Assembly: GCF_009727055.1 (NCBI RefSeq)
Contig: NC_052349.1
Span: 36,903,620 to 36,967,619, forward strand
DNA from: Benincasa hispida
Taxonomy: Eukaryota; Streptophyta; Magnoliopsida; Cucurbitales; Cucurbitaceae
Direction of reading: 5' to 3'
DNA length: 64,000 bases
Shown: piece after piece, positions 41,241-52,815 of the stretch
How positions within the stretch are numbered: position 1 is the stretch's first letter
How the letters are laid out: the number at the start of each line of letters is the position of its first letter
Made by a program: the position numbers and the translations under genes
Notes under the pieces: generated by a model
What the model was told of the DNA's origin: nothing
Databases searched by the model: none
The model's input: the letters and a program-made list of their open reading frames with translations, nothing else

Positions 41241-43680
41241 AAAAACGATATGTCCCTAAAACTAAGGTAATCAACCTGTCCATGCACAAAATAAATTCTT
41301 AATTGCTTTCATAAATCCATAATAATAAGTCACAAGAGAGGAATTGGATGATAATTTAACTCTAAAACCAAGATAATCAACAAATTACCAAAACTCATAA
41401 GGGTTACATAGCAAAATTAAAATTTTGTTAGATCCAAACAAAACAAAAATGCACACACACTTGTTGCCATTATATATTTTCCAAATAGTCTTTCAATTGC
41501 TCCTTCGTCATGTTCTCTCTACCACCCACCATAGATTTGATCCAAATCGAAAGCATGACTTTCTGCAAGCAGAGAAAAATAGACAAACATATAATAAGAA
41601 TTCAATTACCCCACATAAAGAATTTATGAAATTCAAGCTGGGGAACTATGGAAAGATAACATGGGAATTTATGATTTCGAGTTTTCATGGGAATTTGCAA
41701 GAAGGCCAAGATATCATATTCTGTTATAAACAACCACAAAAAAGCTCGAATCACATAATAAAAATCCAAAATATGCCAAAACATAAGCATAAGCATAGGA
41801 AAGAGGAAAGGAGGAAATTAGCATCTCCAACTAAAAAGTTTTGCATTATCCATATAACTAAAAAGTAAAAAGCTCCCTAAAGTAACACCAAAACTTCAAG
41901 CAATTAAAAAGCACACCAAATGGATACAAGACTTCAATCAAATGAAACCACAAAAAACATCTCCAACTAAAAGATGGTATCGAGGGTCAATCCTAGATTA
42001 TCCAAACAAGATTCCAAGGACGAATTAGATTCAAATTGACGAAGAAGCACAATAAATGGTTAAACAAGAGATGACAAAAGATTCGGCAATGATAATGAAG
42101 AATTAACCTAACACACAATGCATGAATAACCCACAAACTACCATAGTGTAACCGGATTCATTTAGACAAATAATGCAAAATATAAACTACCAAAGGATGC
42201 CTAAGAAGTTCCACTACCATAAACCACTCAATGGAAGTTATAAACAATTAAGCTATGACTACCATAACTGCAGGATAGTCATATAATTCCAACACTGAAT
42301 CTAATCCAAAGTTTAGAATAAATAGACTTTTAAGGTGAGCATCTTATAAATATTACCTTGTATTTGTTATTAATATTGTTATGAAGTCCCTTTTGTGTTA
42401 GATGCACCTTCTCCACTTATCAACCTTCTTAAAATATGTCCAATGCAACCTTCCTATCTTCCTTCCAAATCTTTAAGAATCAAAATTTAGCCTTACACAT
42501 CAAATTTGAATCTAACAAAATGAAAAACTTCACTCAAAATCATTTCATTATTGCTCAAATGAGTTAGCTCCCAAATTCTAATTCGACTAGTTTCCAAAAG
42601 AACCTTAATCTGAAATAGTTTCGTATCCACTCGCAAAGTCTAAGAAGAGACTATTTTGAAAAAAAAAAAAAAAAAAAAAAAAGAATCACCTTGTCAGGAG
42701 AGAAGAAAAAAAAAATAAGAAAACAAGTAACCTATCTTCTATATGGTTCAATCACCACAATTTTGCTCCTTTCTCTTGTATATCATGCTCAAGTGAAAAA
42801 AAGTGTAACAACAATTAGTAACCTATCTACTATCGAGATCATTTTGATCATAAATAGAATTGATCCTCATAGATTTAGCTAGTTTATTTAGTTGCAGTTT
42901 AACACTCAACATAAGAATATTATATTTTTCACAAAGGGACTTGAGTAAACAACAAAGTACCTTCTTGAGTTGGTTTTAGTAACTCACTTCTTTCCCAACC
43001 CCAGAAGAATAGCAATTGTAAGCATTACAAAGTACCTTCTTGAACTGAGATGTGTGAATCCCATGTGTGTTGTAGCATACCGACTCTCTCATGATTATGT
43101 TCCATGCTTGATTATGACATCCCCTTCTTCCTCAAGTATGTTGAAAAGTATTAAAACAATAACTATTTAAAGTAAAAGTGGCATTTTATCTTACTTTTAT
43201 CTCTCAACAAAATTGTAAACATCCTATATATAAAAGATCTAAAAAGAGAGATAAAAAAGAGAGAAATCAATAAGGCAGTACAAAGTCAAAATGAAATGAA
43301 ACTTGTTTCAAAGCATCGAAAACTTAACCTTAAATTGACAATGTTGTGGATAAGTAACCATTAGAGAGGTCTAAAAATACAGGTCCCTGCAAATAGCTTA
43401 AAAGAATTTAATTAAAAAGGTTGAACTGAAAAGAGAACATATATAAAGGAAAGGGCTGATGAAGTCCAACACAAATCAACCGTTAAGTAGGGATCTTCCA
43501 GTTAAAATATTCGTTGCACACATTGTGCACGTTGTCTAACCCTGTGAGGCAACCATCAAACTCTACAATATTTGACATTAAAAAAATATATATGTAAAAT
43601 ACCATCCTTTAAAACATAAGAGCATCATAGCATAGAGATTGCTCCTTTTGATTACTACATCTACTCAAATCTTCCCCCAC
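41241..43680. other. AT-rich sequence, perhaps CACTA interior
   Basis: It holds no recognised transposase. The longest open frame, 41425-41868, has no conserved motif and an unlikely composition. A run of about 24 A lies at 42660-42682. The phrase AAAGTACCTTCTTGA is repeated at 42954 and 43028. Confidence 0.4.
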
Positions 43681-43689
43681 CACCACCTC

Positions 43690-44110
43690 AACAGCAAAAA
43701 GGGTTTTTTTTTTCTAATAAGAAATAAATTTTATTGATGTATGAAATTTACAAAAGAAGGACATGTGCCCAAACCAAAGGAGTTACAAAAGACTTCTTCA
43801 ATGGATCAAAAGAGATGAAAGATCATAAGAACTATATGAAGATGTACATTTGAAAAATTTGTTGAAAGAGTTTTCCTTTTCATTGAAACGGTGATTGTTT
43901 CTCTCCTTTCAGGTGATCCATAAAAAAGCATGAATCGGTGACCACAAAATCTTTTTTTTAATGAATAAATAAGCTTCGTAAGAATAATGAAGAATGAGTG
44001 AAATAGAACAAGCACAAGTAGTGACCTATTCTCAACCATAGAAAAAGGAACAATGAACAAAATGTTAAAGGCCTAAATTAGTAAAGTAATAGGACAAGTA
44101 ACATAATAGT
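43690..44110 (-). mobile_element. possible LINE-like 3' end
   Basis: On the minus strand the sequence ends with TCAATAAAATTTATTTCTTA, directly followed by an A run (T run 43704-43714 on +). This is the form I associate with plant non-LTR element 3' ends. The upstream open frame 43806-44060 shows no reverse transcriptase motif. No target duplication was established. Confidence 0.35.
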
Positions 44111-45854
44111 AGGGAATGGAAAGGTGAGCATTACATTACATTACAAGTTAGAAAATCCCAAATGAAAGTTTAACCAGAAAACATAACTTTAAAACTTGTG
44201 GCTGTGGCCCTGTTATATATACTCTCTTCTCTTTGACCAAAGCCAATGGGAAGCAAAATGCAAGACATTGAAACATGGAATTGAAATCATACAATATTTT
44301 CACTCCAAATTCTCATTTGTTGTTGTTATATTCCATAGTCAATACAAGTATACAATAACACAATATCAAAATTCTCGCTACACACAATGAAAAGGCACAA
44401 CCCAACTCAATATTTTCACTCCATATAGGCCACAAAAACAAATCAAAGACACCCAACAAAGATCCAAACAAAATCCATTTCAGTAAATTCCCCAAAAACC
44501 TCCAAGCAACAAAGATTGAAAACAACAAAGACCCCCCAACTCAAAACGAAAGAAGAGAAAGAAAAAGAAGGTAAAACTATAACAGAGGCATTGAATGGAA
44601 GAATGAATTGTGGAAAAGGTAAGGGAAAAGGGAACCTTAGAAAATGAGTTGTAGAAATTCACCTTTAGGAAGAGGAAAGAGAAAAGTGGATCCACCCAAT
44701 TTCCTTTTTATCGAACTGAACAAACAGAGAGATGAAGAAGAAAAAGAAGACAAACCGGATGGGTTCGCGTTTTGGAAGGATTTCACATGGGTTGTGGAAA
44801 TTAAGGATTTTCGACTTTCCTCAACCAATATCAAGACACATTATAAGCATAAAGAACAAAATCACTTTCTATTCGGGCAACCAACCACAAAACCTCTCTG
44901 CTAAGGTTGCACAACACAAAATCTCTCTATCCATCATGAGGAGAATCTCTTTCATTGCAGCGACACTAACAAATTGACTGGAAAATCCCTTCCATTGTCG
45001 CTAGGTAAGTGACTGTAACTCTCGTTTATCGGTTTAAGAGACATCAAGACTATCCTATTGCAAGGGACTCCAAAACTGATCTACATGGTTTTTCACGACA
45101 ATACCATATGGTTTTTCATGACAGTACCATAGGATTTCTCACATGTAGGAAAACCAAAAACTTCCTACGATCTTTCTTTTTGTCTATGCACTGTAGTCTG
45201 TTCTATACATTGTTTCTATCCTTAAAGGTAAGAAATAAGTGTTGAACAAAAATCTTTGGATATAATATATAAACATGTTTATTTTTTTAATAAATAATCA
45301 AAGAGTTACCAAATTGTTTAAAGTACTATTTTATTAAACCAAATAAATCTTTGATATACAAATATATTCCTCTACTTTTTAGGATTCCAAAAAAGAAACG
45401 GAACATTAGTTGTTTATCATCATTTAATAAGCTTAAAAATAATAAACTCTTTACATGCATTCGGAGAAGGATTAAAGTTGTGAAAAAAGAGAAAATTGAA
45501 GGAAGAAAAAGAGTCAATGAAAGATTGAGAGCTTCTAGAATAATTGGTGAGAAAATACAAGCAAACAAAGATCCAATAATTGTCAACAGTGTGGACAAGG
45601 TTCTATTCAAATGCACTATGTTTCCAAAAGCTTGAAAATCAATTATTTCAGTATCGTGATCAGACTATTGGATGGAATGGTTTATTCTTGCTAACTCACT
45701 ATTCAAATACACTGTATTTCAGAAGTACCAAACGATATGGTGGTGTAAACAACTACACATAAGTCATTTTGAGGGAAGTTAGATAAAACTTACATCGGCC
45801 ACGAAACAGCCTTATCTTCAACAGTTCAAAAAGACTTGGATTTTTGGAACCATC
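44111..45854. other. intergenic DNA with unidentified short open frames
   Basis: 44500-44990 is less AT-rich; read on the minus strand it has a CT-rich, UTR-like look. Overlapping short frames exist on both strands (44644-44904 on +, 44637-44834 on -), none with a known domain. 45326-45635 likewise has opposed frames without motifs. A captured host 5' region is possible but unproven. Confidence 0.35.
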
Positions 45855-45907
45855 TCAATACAACGTCAAATGAAATACAGAGAGATTGGTAGACGGAAAA
45901 AGCTTAC

Positions 45908-46040
45908 CTTGAGTAAAACCAACAAAATGTTGGAAGGACGAATTTGATGGAATATAAGCCTCAACAACACGATAATCATGATAGTGTGAACTTTCATCCC
46001 ATCTACCGTAAAAAAGAATCTTTACTCGTAGTAGATCCAT
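45908..46040 (-). pseudogene. Mutator-like transposase, N-terminal exon relic
   Basis: ATG at 46040 (minus) opens MDLLRVKILFYGRWDE, then a VVEAYIPSNSSFQHFV segment. This pattern (start M-x-LLR, Y-G-x-W, then a 'V..N.SF..FV' segment) is that of the N-terminal domain of plant MULE transposases, which precedes the DDE catalytic domain. After residue 44 the sequence reads CAAG/GTAAGC, a good splice donor at 45907. No DNA-binding, catalytic or zinc-knuckle domain was found in the following 1 kb on the minus strand, so the gene is a fragment. The assignment rests on 40 residues only. Confidence 0.4.
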
Positions 46041-46744
46041 AGTAAAAACAGCAAGATTGAAATTGTGACTACTTACTTGTTTATAAAAAAGATTGATTCT
46101 TTTTTAGATACCGATAAAATAAAGTATATATAAAAAAATTTAAAATGATATAATAATATAATGAGATGATAAGTGATAAAACGTGATAATAAAATAAAAA
46201 ATGAGAAAGTTTGTATGAAATATACAGTTTGATTATAATATGTATAGAATAATGAATAAAATCTTAGTTAGAATCAAATATATTTATACGAATTTAAATT
46301 ATTAAAAAATTAATGAGATAATATAAAATTTGAAGATCTGGTATATATTGAAATCAAAATGGAGATATACAAACTAGAGATTGATTCATTTTAAGTAAGT
46401 TTGAAAAGTAGTTATATCAAGTCAAATTTGATATTAAATTGCCAATTTCAAATTTAAATTGGCCGAAACATGTGCCATTTTTTTATATTGAATCCATTTA
46501 GTTGGAATATCATAACTGACGCTTTCCATTTACACTGTATTTCTATTTAGAATTGATATATGTTGTAGCAATTACACTGTATTCAACAATGTTGTTAGTC
46601 GACCATACTAGAGGTAAATTCGATATTATAAAAGTAGACGTTACGTGAGCGGTACACATTTTTCCCAAATTCTTATTATGTTCAATTTTTGACATAAATC
46701 CAAAAGATCCCTGAATTTTGTCATTTTCTCCAATTTCGTTTAAA
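46041..46744. other. AT-rich intergenic DNA
   Basis: No gene recognised. It ends at the target duplication of the next element. Confidence 0.5.
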
Positions 46745-46749
46745 ATAAC
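46745..46749 (+). repeat. target-site duplication, left copy
   Basis: ATAAC directly before the left LTR; the right counterpart, ATAAT, is at 52811-52815 (4 of 5 identical). Confidence 0.6.
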
Positions 46750-48987
46750 TGTTGGGCTTTAGTTTGAATTTGTAGGCCCAAAACTACTTGGAGAAGTTTG
46801 CTCCAATTGATTAAGTGTGTTAGGTAGAATGAAAGGCAAAAAGAAAACCAAGTTAATGAGCTAAATGGAGGATACATACTTGGGCTTGTTCTGATTTCTC
46901 AGCCGATTAGATTGAAACCATCAAAGCAGAAATTATTTTGGTAAAACTCTTATGCTTATTTTTACGAAGTGGAAATGTGGATGATATGCATTGATGAAAT
47001 TGCGTTGTGCACTCAAGTTTCCTCAGTGGAATCCAAGTGTAAATTCCACTGAGTTTCCTGGTAAGTCCAGGGTTGAACATAGAGACTTGTGAAAACAGGT
47101 TGCGTTGGTAATTTTTAGGAAAACTTTGCGATAACTAAATAAATAAATTGTTGGTTTGTTGTTGATTGCGTTAATGAGAAAATAACAAAATGTGATGGAT
47201 TTGAGAAAAGTCGGTTTTGTGATAGATGCACTAAATATGCGATGAATGGGTTGAGAAGATCTTTAGCTAGCGTTACTTGGGAATGCGTCAGACTATGAGA
47301 TCATGATACCACCATGCACAGCAAGTCATTTTCCAGTGCAAATGCGATGCTCCTAAGTCTAGGACGCATTGTTGAATGCAAAAGTATCCATAGAGCTTAT
47401 CTCTAAGTCTCTACTCTTGTCCTATACGATGTTGCAAAATGCATAAAAGCAAGGTGACTGCATACAATCATATCCTATCTCTAGGATGCATGCGATGCAT
47501 TGATAACAAATAATGCTCATTCTTAAGCTTCTATCTCTTGATTATGCGTTCTAATCTGACTCTCCCGAGCCTAGATTCTAACCTGACCTTCCCAAGCCTA
47601 GATTCTATCCTTAGACTACCCTTCCGAGTATCTCTAATGGACGAATGAAGCATACATAATACAAGATAATCACATAACATGAAGATTCCCTAGTTGTGCT
47701 AGTTAAATGCTTCTCAAGCCATTCCACTAATTTATCTACTCATGCGTAAATAACAGAGAGTGAATAGATATAGAGAAATAAATTCCATTTCGATAAATGA
47801 ATGGAGTACAAAATGACAATGGAAGTTAAAGGTAGAGAGTATGGTAGCAATTCCTTGTTGACCGAGGCTTTTTACATGTAATCTCTATTCGGTTCTAAAG
47901 ATGTTCCGGCGTTCCGCAGGCGTCGGCCCTCTCTCTGTTCCTGAAGCTTCTGGCACTCTCCCAAGCTTACCAGAACGATCTATCGGCACAACCTTCTCTC
48001 TCGCGTCCGTCCTTAAAAAATGAAAGAAACTATGAACAAGGATGTATGAACTTCGAACTAAGAATGGTGACGGTGAACCTTTTTCCAAGAATGCCTCTAG
48101 TATTTATAAACATCCAGGTGAACGGCGGCTTCTTGTCATGATTATACAGATGGGATGGCTTTATTCCTGACTGATGCGCCGAATATTTGTCACCGAAAAG
48201 CTGAAAATGTACTTGTTGATTGTTATCGCTGTCAACTTAATTTGGATTCGATGTCATCAGCTTTCTGTTCCAATCGCGATTAATTAGCCTTTCACCCTGA
48301 TGTGCCCACTATATTGCGCTAACCAAGTTGGGCAATCCTTCTCGGGAAAATGTTTGCGAGCACAATCATCGCAAAGTCTTGCGGTGAAGTTGCGCTTGAC
48401 CAATGATTTCCTATGATCACAATTCTTGCCTTGCGTTAATGCATATTCTACACAAAAATACAAAAATCAATTGTTCTAATGCGATGAACACATGGACCGC
48501 AATATATGATTGATGCTTTGATGGATGCAATTTAACATGTTTTTATCAACGCAACCCAACATTGTTTAAGAACTTAACACCATGATAACGTGCATTTCTA
48601 TCCGTTATCAAAACCCCCCCCCCCCTCTCTCCTAAATGATATATGGATCTTTCTTTCAACTCTCTTTTAACCCTCTTTCTATTTTTCTATTGGATTTTGC
48701 AAGATAAATTGAAGATTTTATAGAATGCATATCATGAAGAAGAAAGAGCATAAAAAGATGAACATTTTGATATACGTGGTTTGGTCAAGATGCCTATATC
48801 CACGAGAAAGAGGAGGATATTTCTTTATTGAAAGCTACAAGAAGATGAGTTCTCTTTTACATGTTTTCTATCTATTTTTTCTATCATTTGATTCTGAAAT
48901 AGCTTTGCATTTATAGAGTATGGAGTTGTTACAAGTTTATTTGAAATCTGTTTTAAAAGAAATTAACCGTTGAGATCAAACACTTCA
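46750..48987 (-). mobile_element. left (3') LTR of minus-strand Copia element, interrupted
   Basis: 46750-46949 and 48611-48987 together match the right LTR at 52248-52810. Landmarks are TGTTGGGCTTTA at the edge, TTTCTCAGCCGATTAGATTG, GCATATCATGAAGAAGAAAG, TGATATACGTGGTT, and GACCGTTGAGATCAAACACT at the other edge (here AACCGTT). The LTR is split by a 1.66-kb family-A solo LTR. A polypurine tract (GAAGGTGGAGAT on the minus strand, 48988-48999) lies next to it inside the element. Confidence 0.8.
46950..48610 (-). mobile_element. nested solo LTR of the Athila-like family A
   Basis: On the minus strand it begins TGATAACGGATAGAAATGC at 48610 and ends GCATAA at 46950. Parts match 1-252 and 1911-2261 (CCTGGACTTACCAGGAAACT; GCTAGCTAAAGATCTTCTCA). 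A minus-strand TATA box is at 48101-48108 (TATAAATA). No PBS or internal sequence is attached, as expected for an LTR left after recombination. The flanks AACTC / AAACC are only a weak duplication. It supplies the 5' part missing from the LTR fragments at the window start. Confidence 0.75.
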
Positions 48988-49002
48988 ATCTCCACCTTCA
49001 AC

Positions 49003-50183
49003 TCAATACATGTAGCTTTCTCCCTTCTAGATCTAATTTTTGTCTATCCTTTTTTAGGTAAGTTGAAGTTGATTAGCTCGAGACATTTGAGGAGCTTGAG
49101 TTTGGAGATGGGCTTCATGAGCATGTCAGCTACATTTTCTGTGGTATGTACTTTCAGCACCTCAATTTCACCCTTTTCCATTTTGTCTCTTACAAAATGA
49201 TACTTGATGTCTATGTGTTTATTTCTTGAATGATATTATGGATTTTTGGAAAGATGGATAACACTTTGTTTATCACAGTAGATTTTATCTACTGTTTGTG
49301 ATATACCAAAATCTGCCACCAAACCTTTTAACCACAATCCCTCCTTAATTGCTTCGGCTAATGCCATATATTTTGCCTCTGTTGTAGACAGAGTTGTTAT
49401 TGACTGTAAATTTGCTTTCCAACTTACCAAATTAGGGCCATATAGGAATAAACAGGCTGATAAGGATCTCATTTTGTCTAAATCCCCTCCAAAGTTAGAG
49501 TTAACATAGCCATACAACTCTAGTTTTTCTTTTGTGTGCTCTGGTAAGTTAGCTTTGCATGGTCATAAAGTACATTAAATTGCCCACTGCTTGACTGTAA
49601 GGCATTGTTTGCATTTGTATTAGGTGTTTAATGTCTGTTTTTGTGGGTGAATTAGTTTAAGATAACTTAAAATAATGTGCAATAGGGATAGTCACTAGTT
49701 TGGCATTAGATAGGTTGAATCTTCGAACTATTTTACCACAATATCTAGCTTGACTGAGACTTAGAGTTGAAGAAGTTCTGTCTCTGGGGATTTCAATCCC
49801 TAGGATCTTTCTTGACTGACCCATATCCTTCATGTTAAATTATCTCTTTAGGAGATCTTTGATATGAGTTAAATCTTCTTTAGAACTCCCTGTTAGCAAC
49901 ATGTCATCAACACAGAGAAATAGATATACTTTGTTCTGGTACATAGTTAAATTAACATATGTACATATATCATAGGTACTTCTTTGGAACCCTCTCTATG
50001 TAGTCATTAAACCTTATGTACCAGCATATACGGAATTGTTTAAGTCCATAGATAGACTTGCTTAGAAGACAATAGAAATCCTTTTTCCCCTTTTACCTCA
50101 AATCCTTTAGGTTGCACCATATATATACTCTCTTCTAGATGTCCATGTAAGAAGGCAGTCTTGACATCTAATTGGTCTAGTTC
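49003..50183 (-). pseudogene. Copia reverse transcriptase-RNase H part, broken
   Basis: On the minus strand, 50183-50100 gives ELDQLDVKTAFLHGHLEESI, the start of the reverse transcriptase catalytic core (first aspartate in V-K-T-A-F). Next come YLFLCVDDMLLTGSSKEDL near 49905 (the V-D-D pair retained), then LGIEIPRD and SLSQARYCGKI. 49236-49517 carries the RNase H-like end: GGDLDKMRSLSACLFLYG, then STTEAKYMALAEAIKEGLWL. Frameshifts and stops lie at about 50060, 49840, 49660 and 49530. The 5' side of this segment ends abruptly at a Tn5 mosaic-end palindrome, so earlier reverse transcriptase motifs and the integrase catalytic core are missing. Confidence 0.8.
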
Positions 50184-50221
50184 CTGTCTCTTATACACAT
50201 CTAGATGTGTATAAGAGACAG
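50184..50221. other. inverted pair of Tn5 mosaic ends (library adapter artefact)
   Basis: CTGTCTCTTATACACATCT (50184-50202) is directly followed by its exact reverse complement AGATGTGTATAAGAGACAG (50203-50221). This is the 19-base Tn5 transposase mosaic end used in tagmentation libraries. Translated, it yields the well-known contaminant peptide SYTHLDVYKRQ seen in many database entries. It is not plant DNA: it marks a chimeric read or a joined adapter dimer in the assembly. Confidence 0.95.
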
Positions 50222-50621
50222 AGCATGAGTTATGATTCATGCAAGGCTGTTAGTTGCATGAAAGTCATGCAATATAAAGCTGAAATTTTGAGTGAAAGAA
50301 GAAGAGCAATGGTTGCTGAATATTGAGAATTTGTGTTTGAAGAAGTGTTCTTCACACTGTGTAAAACCAATAACCTCCTTTTCAATTTCCTTCGATTCAA
50401 GCTTGTTTTGAGTCCTACAACTCAATTTAAGGCTCCAAGAGGATAGTAGGGAAAACCTTGTGGTAGTTCACATCCAAAGAAGAAAGAGATTGCAGCTGAA
50501 GATTGTGAATTAAAGGTACTTCAAAATTTAGTGTTGAAACTCTGTTTTTAGTTTATAAGTATGCTTAGTTTGAAGCCAAAATTAATGAATTAGAATGCTT
50601 AATGATCCTGTTTCGCTTCCA
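50222..50621. other. sequence of doubtful origin beside the adapter
   Basis: It shows no similarity to Copia coding sequence on either side and no known domain; the minus frame 50237-50425 is without motif. It may be real plant DNA wrongly joined here, or an insertion in the element. Similar wording (GTTTTGAGTCCTA..ACTC, GTGGTAGTTCA) to a leader region near 19070-19150 (reverse) hints at retroelement leader sequence. Confidence 0.4.
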
Positions 50622-51345
50622 CTACTTGCTTCCTGAATTCAAAAGTAATACTCTTCTTAAGAAGTCTTCAGTAAAGTAAAGTATATACCTTGAACCACTT
50701 AGGCTTGGAGTTGGGACCGGTCCCCAAAGATCAGAGTGTATGTAGTCTAGGATGGATTTGGTTGTATGTTGTGCCTTAGTAAAACTGTGTCTTGTAGCCT
50801 TGCCCAAAACACAATGCTCACAAAATGTAAGTTGATTACAAATCCCTTTAGGTAGAATGCCTTGTTTAGATAGATTCTTCAGCCCCTTAGCACTAATGTG
50901 ATATAGCCTCTTATGCCAAATGTCAGCCTCTATCAACCCATTAGAAGTCACTGCATAAGCCTCTGTCATCATTTCAACTCCTCTGACCACAAATAAGTCT
51001 TTGACCTTTTCTCCAACTAGGACCACCTTAGAATCTTTAAGAACTTCAAGATTATCTTCCTTTCATCTGTATTCACACCCAACTGCATCTATCATTCCCA
51101 AAGAGATCAAATTTCTTTTGAGAAGTGGCACATGTCACATTTCTAAGAAGTTTCACAGTCCTATCTTTCAATTTCATTGACACCGATCTAATCCCTTCAA
51201 TTTTGCAAGTTTGGTTGTTGCTTATATAGACCATTTCTCCATTAATCTCCTTATAGGTGTTGAACCAAAGTCTTATAGGGGTCATATGATAGGTGCATCC
51301 AGAGTCTAAGACCCAATCATGTTTCCCAAGGGGGTTTACATGTTT
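50622..51345 (-). pseudogene. Copia protease and pre-integrase part, broken
   Basis: On the minus strand: protease with intact-looking D-S-G-C-T triad context (WVLDSGCTYHMTP, about 51330-51285), then 51073-51285 NGEMVYISNNQTCKIEGI. After stops near 51070, 50622-51026 holds the pre-integrase segment (IWHKRLYHISAKGLKNLSKQ, with CEHCVLGKATRHSF) and the start of integrase (HSDLWGPVPTPSLSGSRYIL). Integrase ends after about 35 residues; its catalytic core is lost. Confidence 0.75.
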
Positions 51346-51596
51346 GGCCTTATTTTGTGTCGAAGCTAGTGCATTAGAGTAAACATAGGAACCTTCTACA
51401 ACTAAAGTTTCAGGATGTCTTCCTTTAGCTTCTTTCTCTTAAGAATGAAACAATCCTTGATTAGGTGACATTTCTTTTTGCAATACTTACCTTTAGTCTT
51501 CTATTTAGGCTTGTTCTCATCAGTATGCTACTATTTTCCTCCTTTAGAGTGATTAGGTTTAGAATTATCTTTCACAAACAGCCCTTCACCACTTGG

Positions 51597-52154
51597 CTAT
51601 TCCTTTTTCACAAATTTTAGCTTAAGTTTTCTTATTCTTGAAGCTGTGATGATGGCTTTTGTAATTATGGAATCCCTTCCATACTTCAAAGCATGCTTTA
51701 TTTCTTTGTAAGAATATGGTAGGAAGTTAAGAAGTACATAGGCATCATTGTCATCACTCAATTTCTCCCCTAGCTTCTTGAATTTGGAAATAATCTTCTT
51801 AAATTCATCAAGGTTGTCTGAAAGTGACTTTGATGAGTCCATCTTGAATATGAAAAACTTCTCCCTTAGATATATTTTATTTGGAAGATCCTTGGTCGAA
51901 TATAGTTCTTCCAACTTCGTCCAAATCTTATAGATTGCTTTTTGATCAAGAATTTGCCTCAAAACATTGTCACTAAGATTTAGGACAAGAGTACCATAGG
52001 CTGCTAGCTCCCAATCTTCTTTTTCTTGTGTTGTGACTGTATTCGAGAAAGTATATGTATCAAGAAGGGCCTTGTAAGCCATCTGTTGTCTGAGGATTAC
52101 TCTGATTTTGTCTTTCCACAAGCCAAAATCACCCTTTCCATCGAATTTCTCCAC
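51597..52154 (-). CDS. Copia gag (UBN2 type), intact open frame but element dead
   Basis: 185 residues from ATG 52154, about 75 bases after the PBS. It begins MEKFDGKGDFGLWKDKIRV, continues LSDNVLRQILDQKAIYKIW and LEELYSTKDLPNKIYLREKF, then DNLDEFKKIISKFKKLGEKL and VLLNFLPYSYKEIKHAL. This is the Copia gag core that assembles particles. It stops at TAG 51597, before the usual zinc knuckle, remains of which (YCKKKCHLIKDC, a C-x3/4-C-x-H pattern damaged) lie near 51480. The frame is the longest uninterrupted one in this element. It is probably not a functional gene. Confidence 0.75.
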   Translation of the reverse strand: MEKFDGKGDFGLWKDKIRVILRQQMAYKALLDTYTFSNTVTTQEKEDWELAAYGTLVLNLSDNVLRQILDQKAIYKIWTKLEELYSTKDLPNKIYLREKFFIFKMDSSKSLSDNLDEFKKIISKFKKLGEKLSDDNDAYVLLNFLPYSYKEIKHALKYGRDSIITKAIITASRIRKLKLKFVKKE

Positions 52155-52230
52155 TTCAAACCTTACTACTACAATGGTTGGTCAAAAACTTGAATCTTGA
52201 TTCTCCAAGAATTACTTTCTTGATAGTCTT

Positions 52231-52245
52231 GTACTCTGATACCAT
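52231..52245 (-). promoter_or_regulatory. primer-binding site, initiator-Met type
   Basis: On the minus strand ATGGTATCAGAGTAC, two bases after the LTR end CCCAACA. Matches the TGGTATCAGAG core exactly. Confidence 0.85.
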
Positions 52246-52247
52246 TT

Positions 52248-52810
52248 TGTTGGGCTTTAATTCAAATTTGCAAGCCCAAAACTAATTGGAGAAGTCTGAT
52301 CCAATTGATTAAGTGTGTTAGGTAGAATGAAAGTTAAAGAGAAGACAACTAAGCTGAATGGAGAACATGTGCTTGGGCTTGTTTTGGTTTCTCAGCCGAT
52401 TAGATTGAAACCATCAAAGTAGAAATTATTTTAGTAAAATTCCTCTCTCTCTCTCTAACCGAGATCTAAAAATTTATCTAACTCTCTCTAACCCTCTTTC
52501 TGTTTTCTATGGATCTTGAAAGGTAAATTGAAGATTTGTAGCATGCATATCATGAAGAAGAAAGAGCAGAAGAAGATGAACACTTTGATATACGTGGTTC
52601 AGCCAAGATACCTACATTCACGAGAAGGAGGAGGATATTTCTTTATTCAAAGCTTCAAAAAGATGAGTTCTCGTTTACATACTTTCTATCTCATTTTTCT
52701 ATTATCTGATTTTAAAAATAGCTCTGCATTTATAAAGTAGGGAGCTATTTCAAGTTTATTTTAAAATCTGTTTAAAAAAAAATTGACCGTTGAGATCAAA
52801 CACTTCTTCA
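52248..52810 (-). mobile_element. right (5') LTR of the minus-strand Copia element
   Basis: 563 bases. On the minus strand it starts TGAAGAAGTGTTTGATCTCA at 52810 and ends GAATTAAAGCCCAACA at 52248. A TATA box (TTTATAAAT on the minus strand) is at 52728-52735. It matches the left LTR after removing the nested solo LTR. The flank ATAAT at 52811-52815 corresponds to ATAAC at 46745. Confidence 0.85.
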
Positions 52811-52815
52811 ATAAT

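Noticed and set aside
41425..41868. 147-residue + strand open frame
   Set aside because: No domain, unlikely composition (His/Lys/Asn-rich from AT-rich DNA), inside or beside CACTA-like sequence; judged random.
50040..50240. 66-residue open frame starting MNHNSC
   Set aside because: It reads through the Tn5 mosaic ends; the first third is adapter translation, and only the rest is genuine reverse transcriptase.
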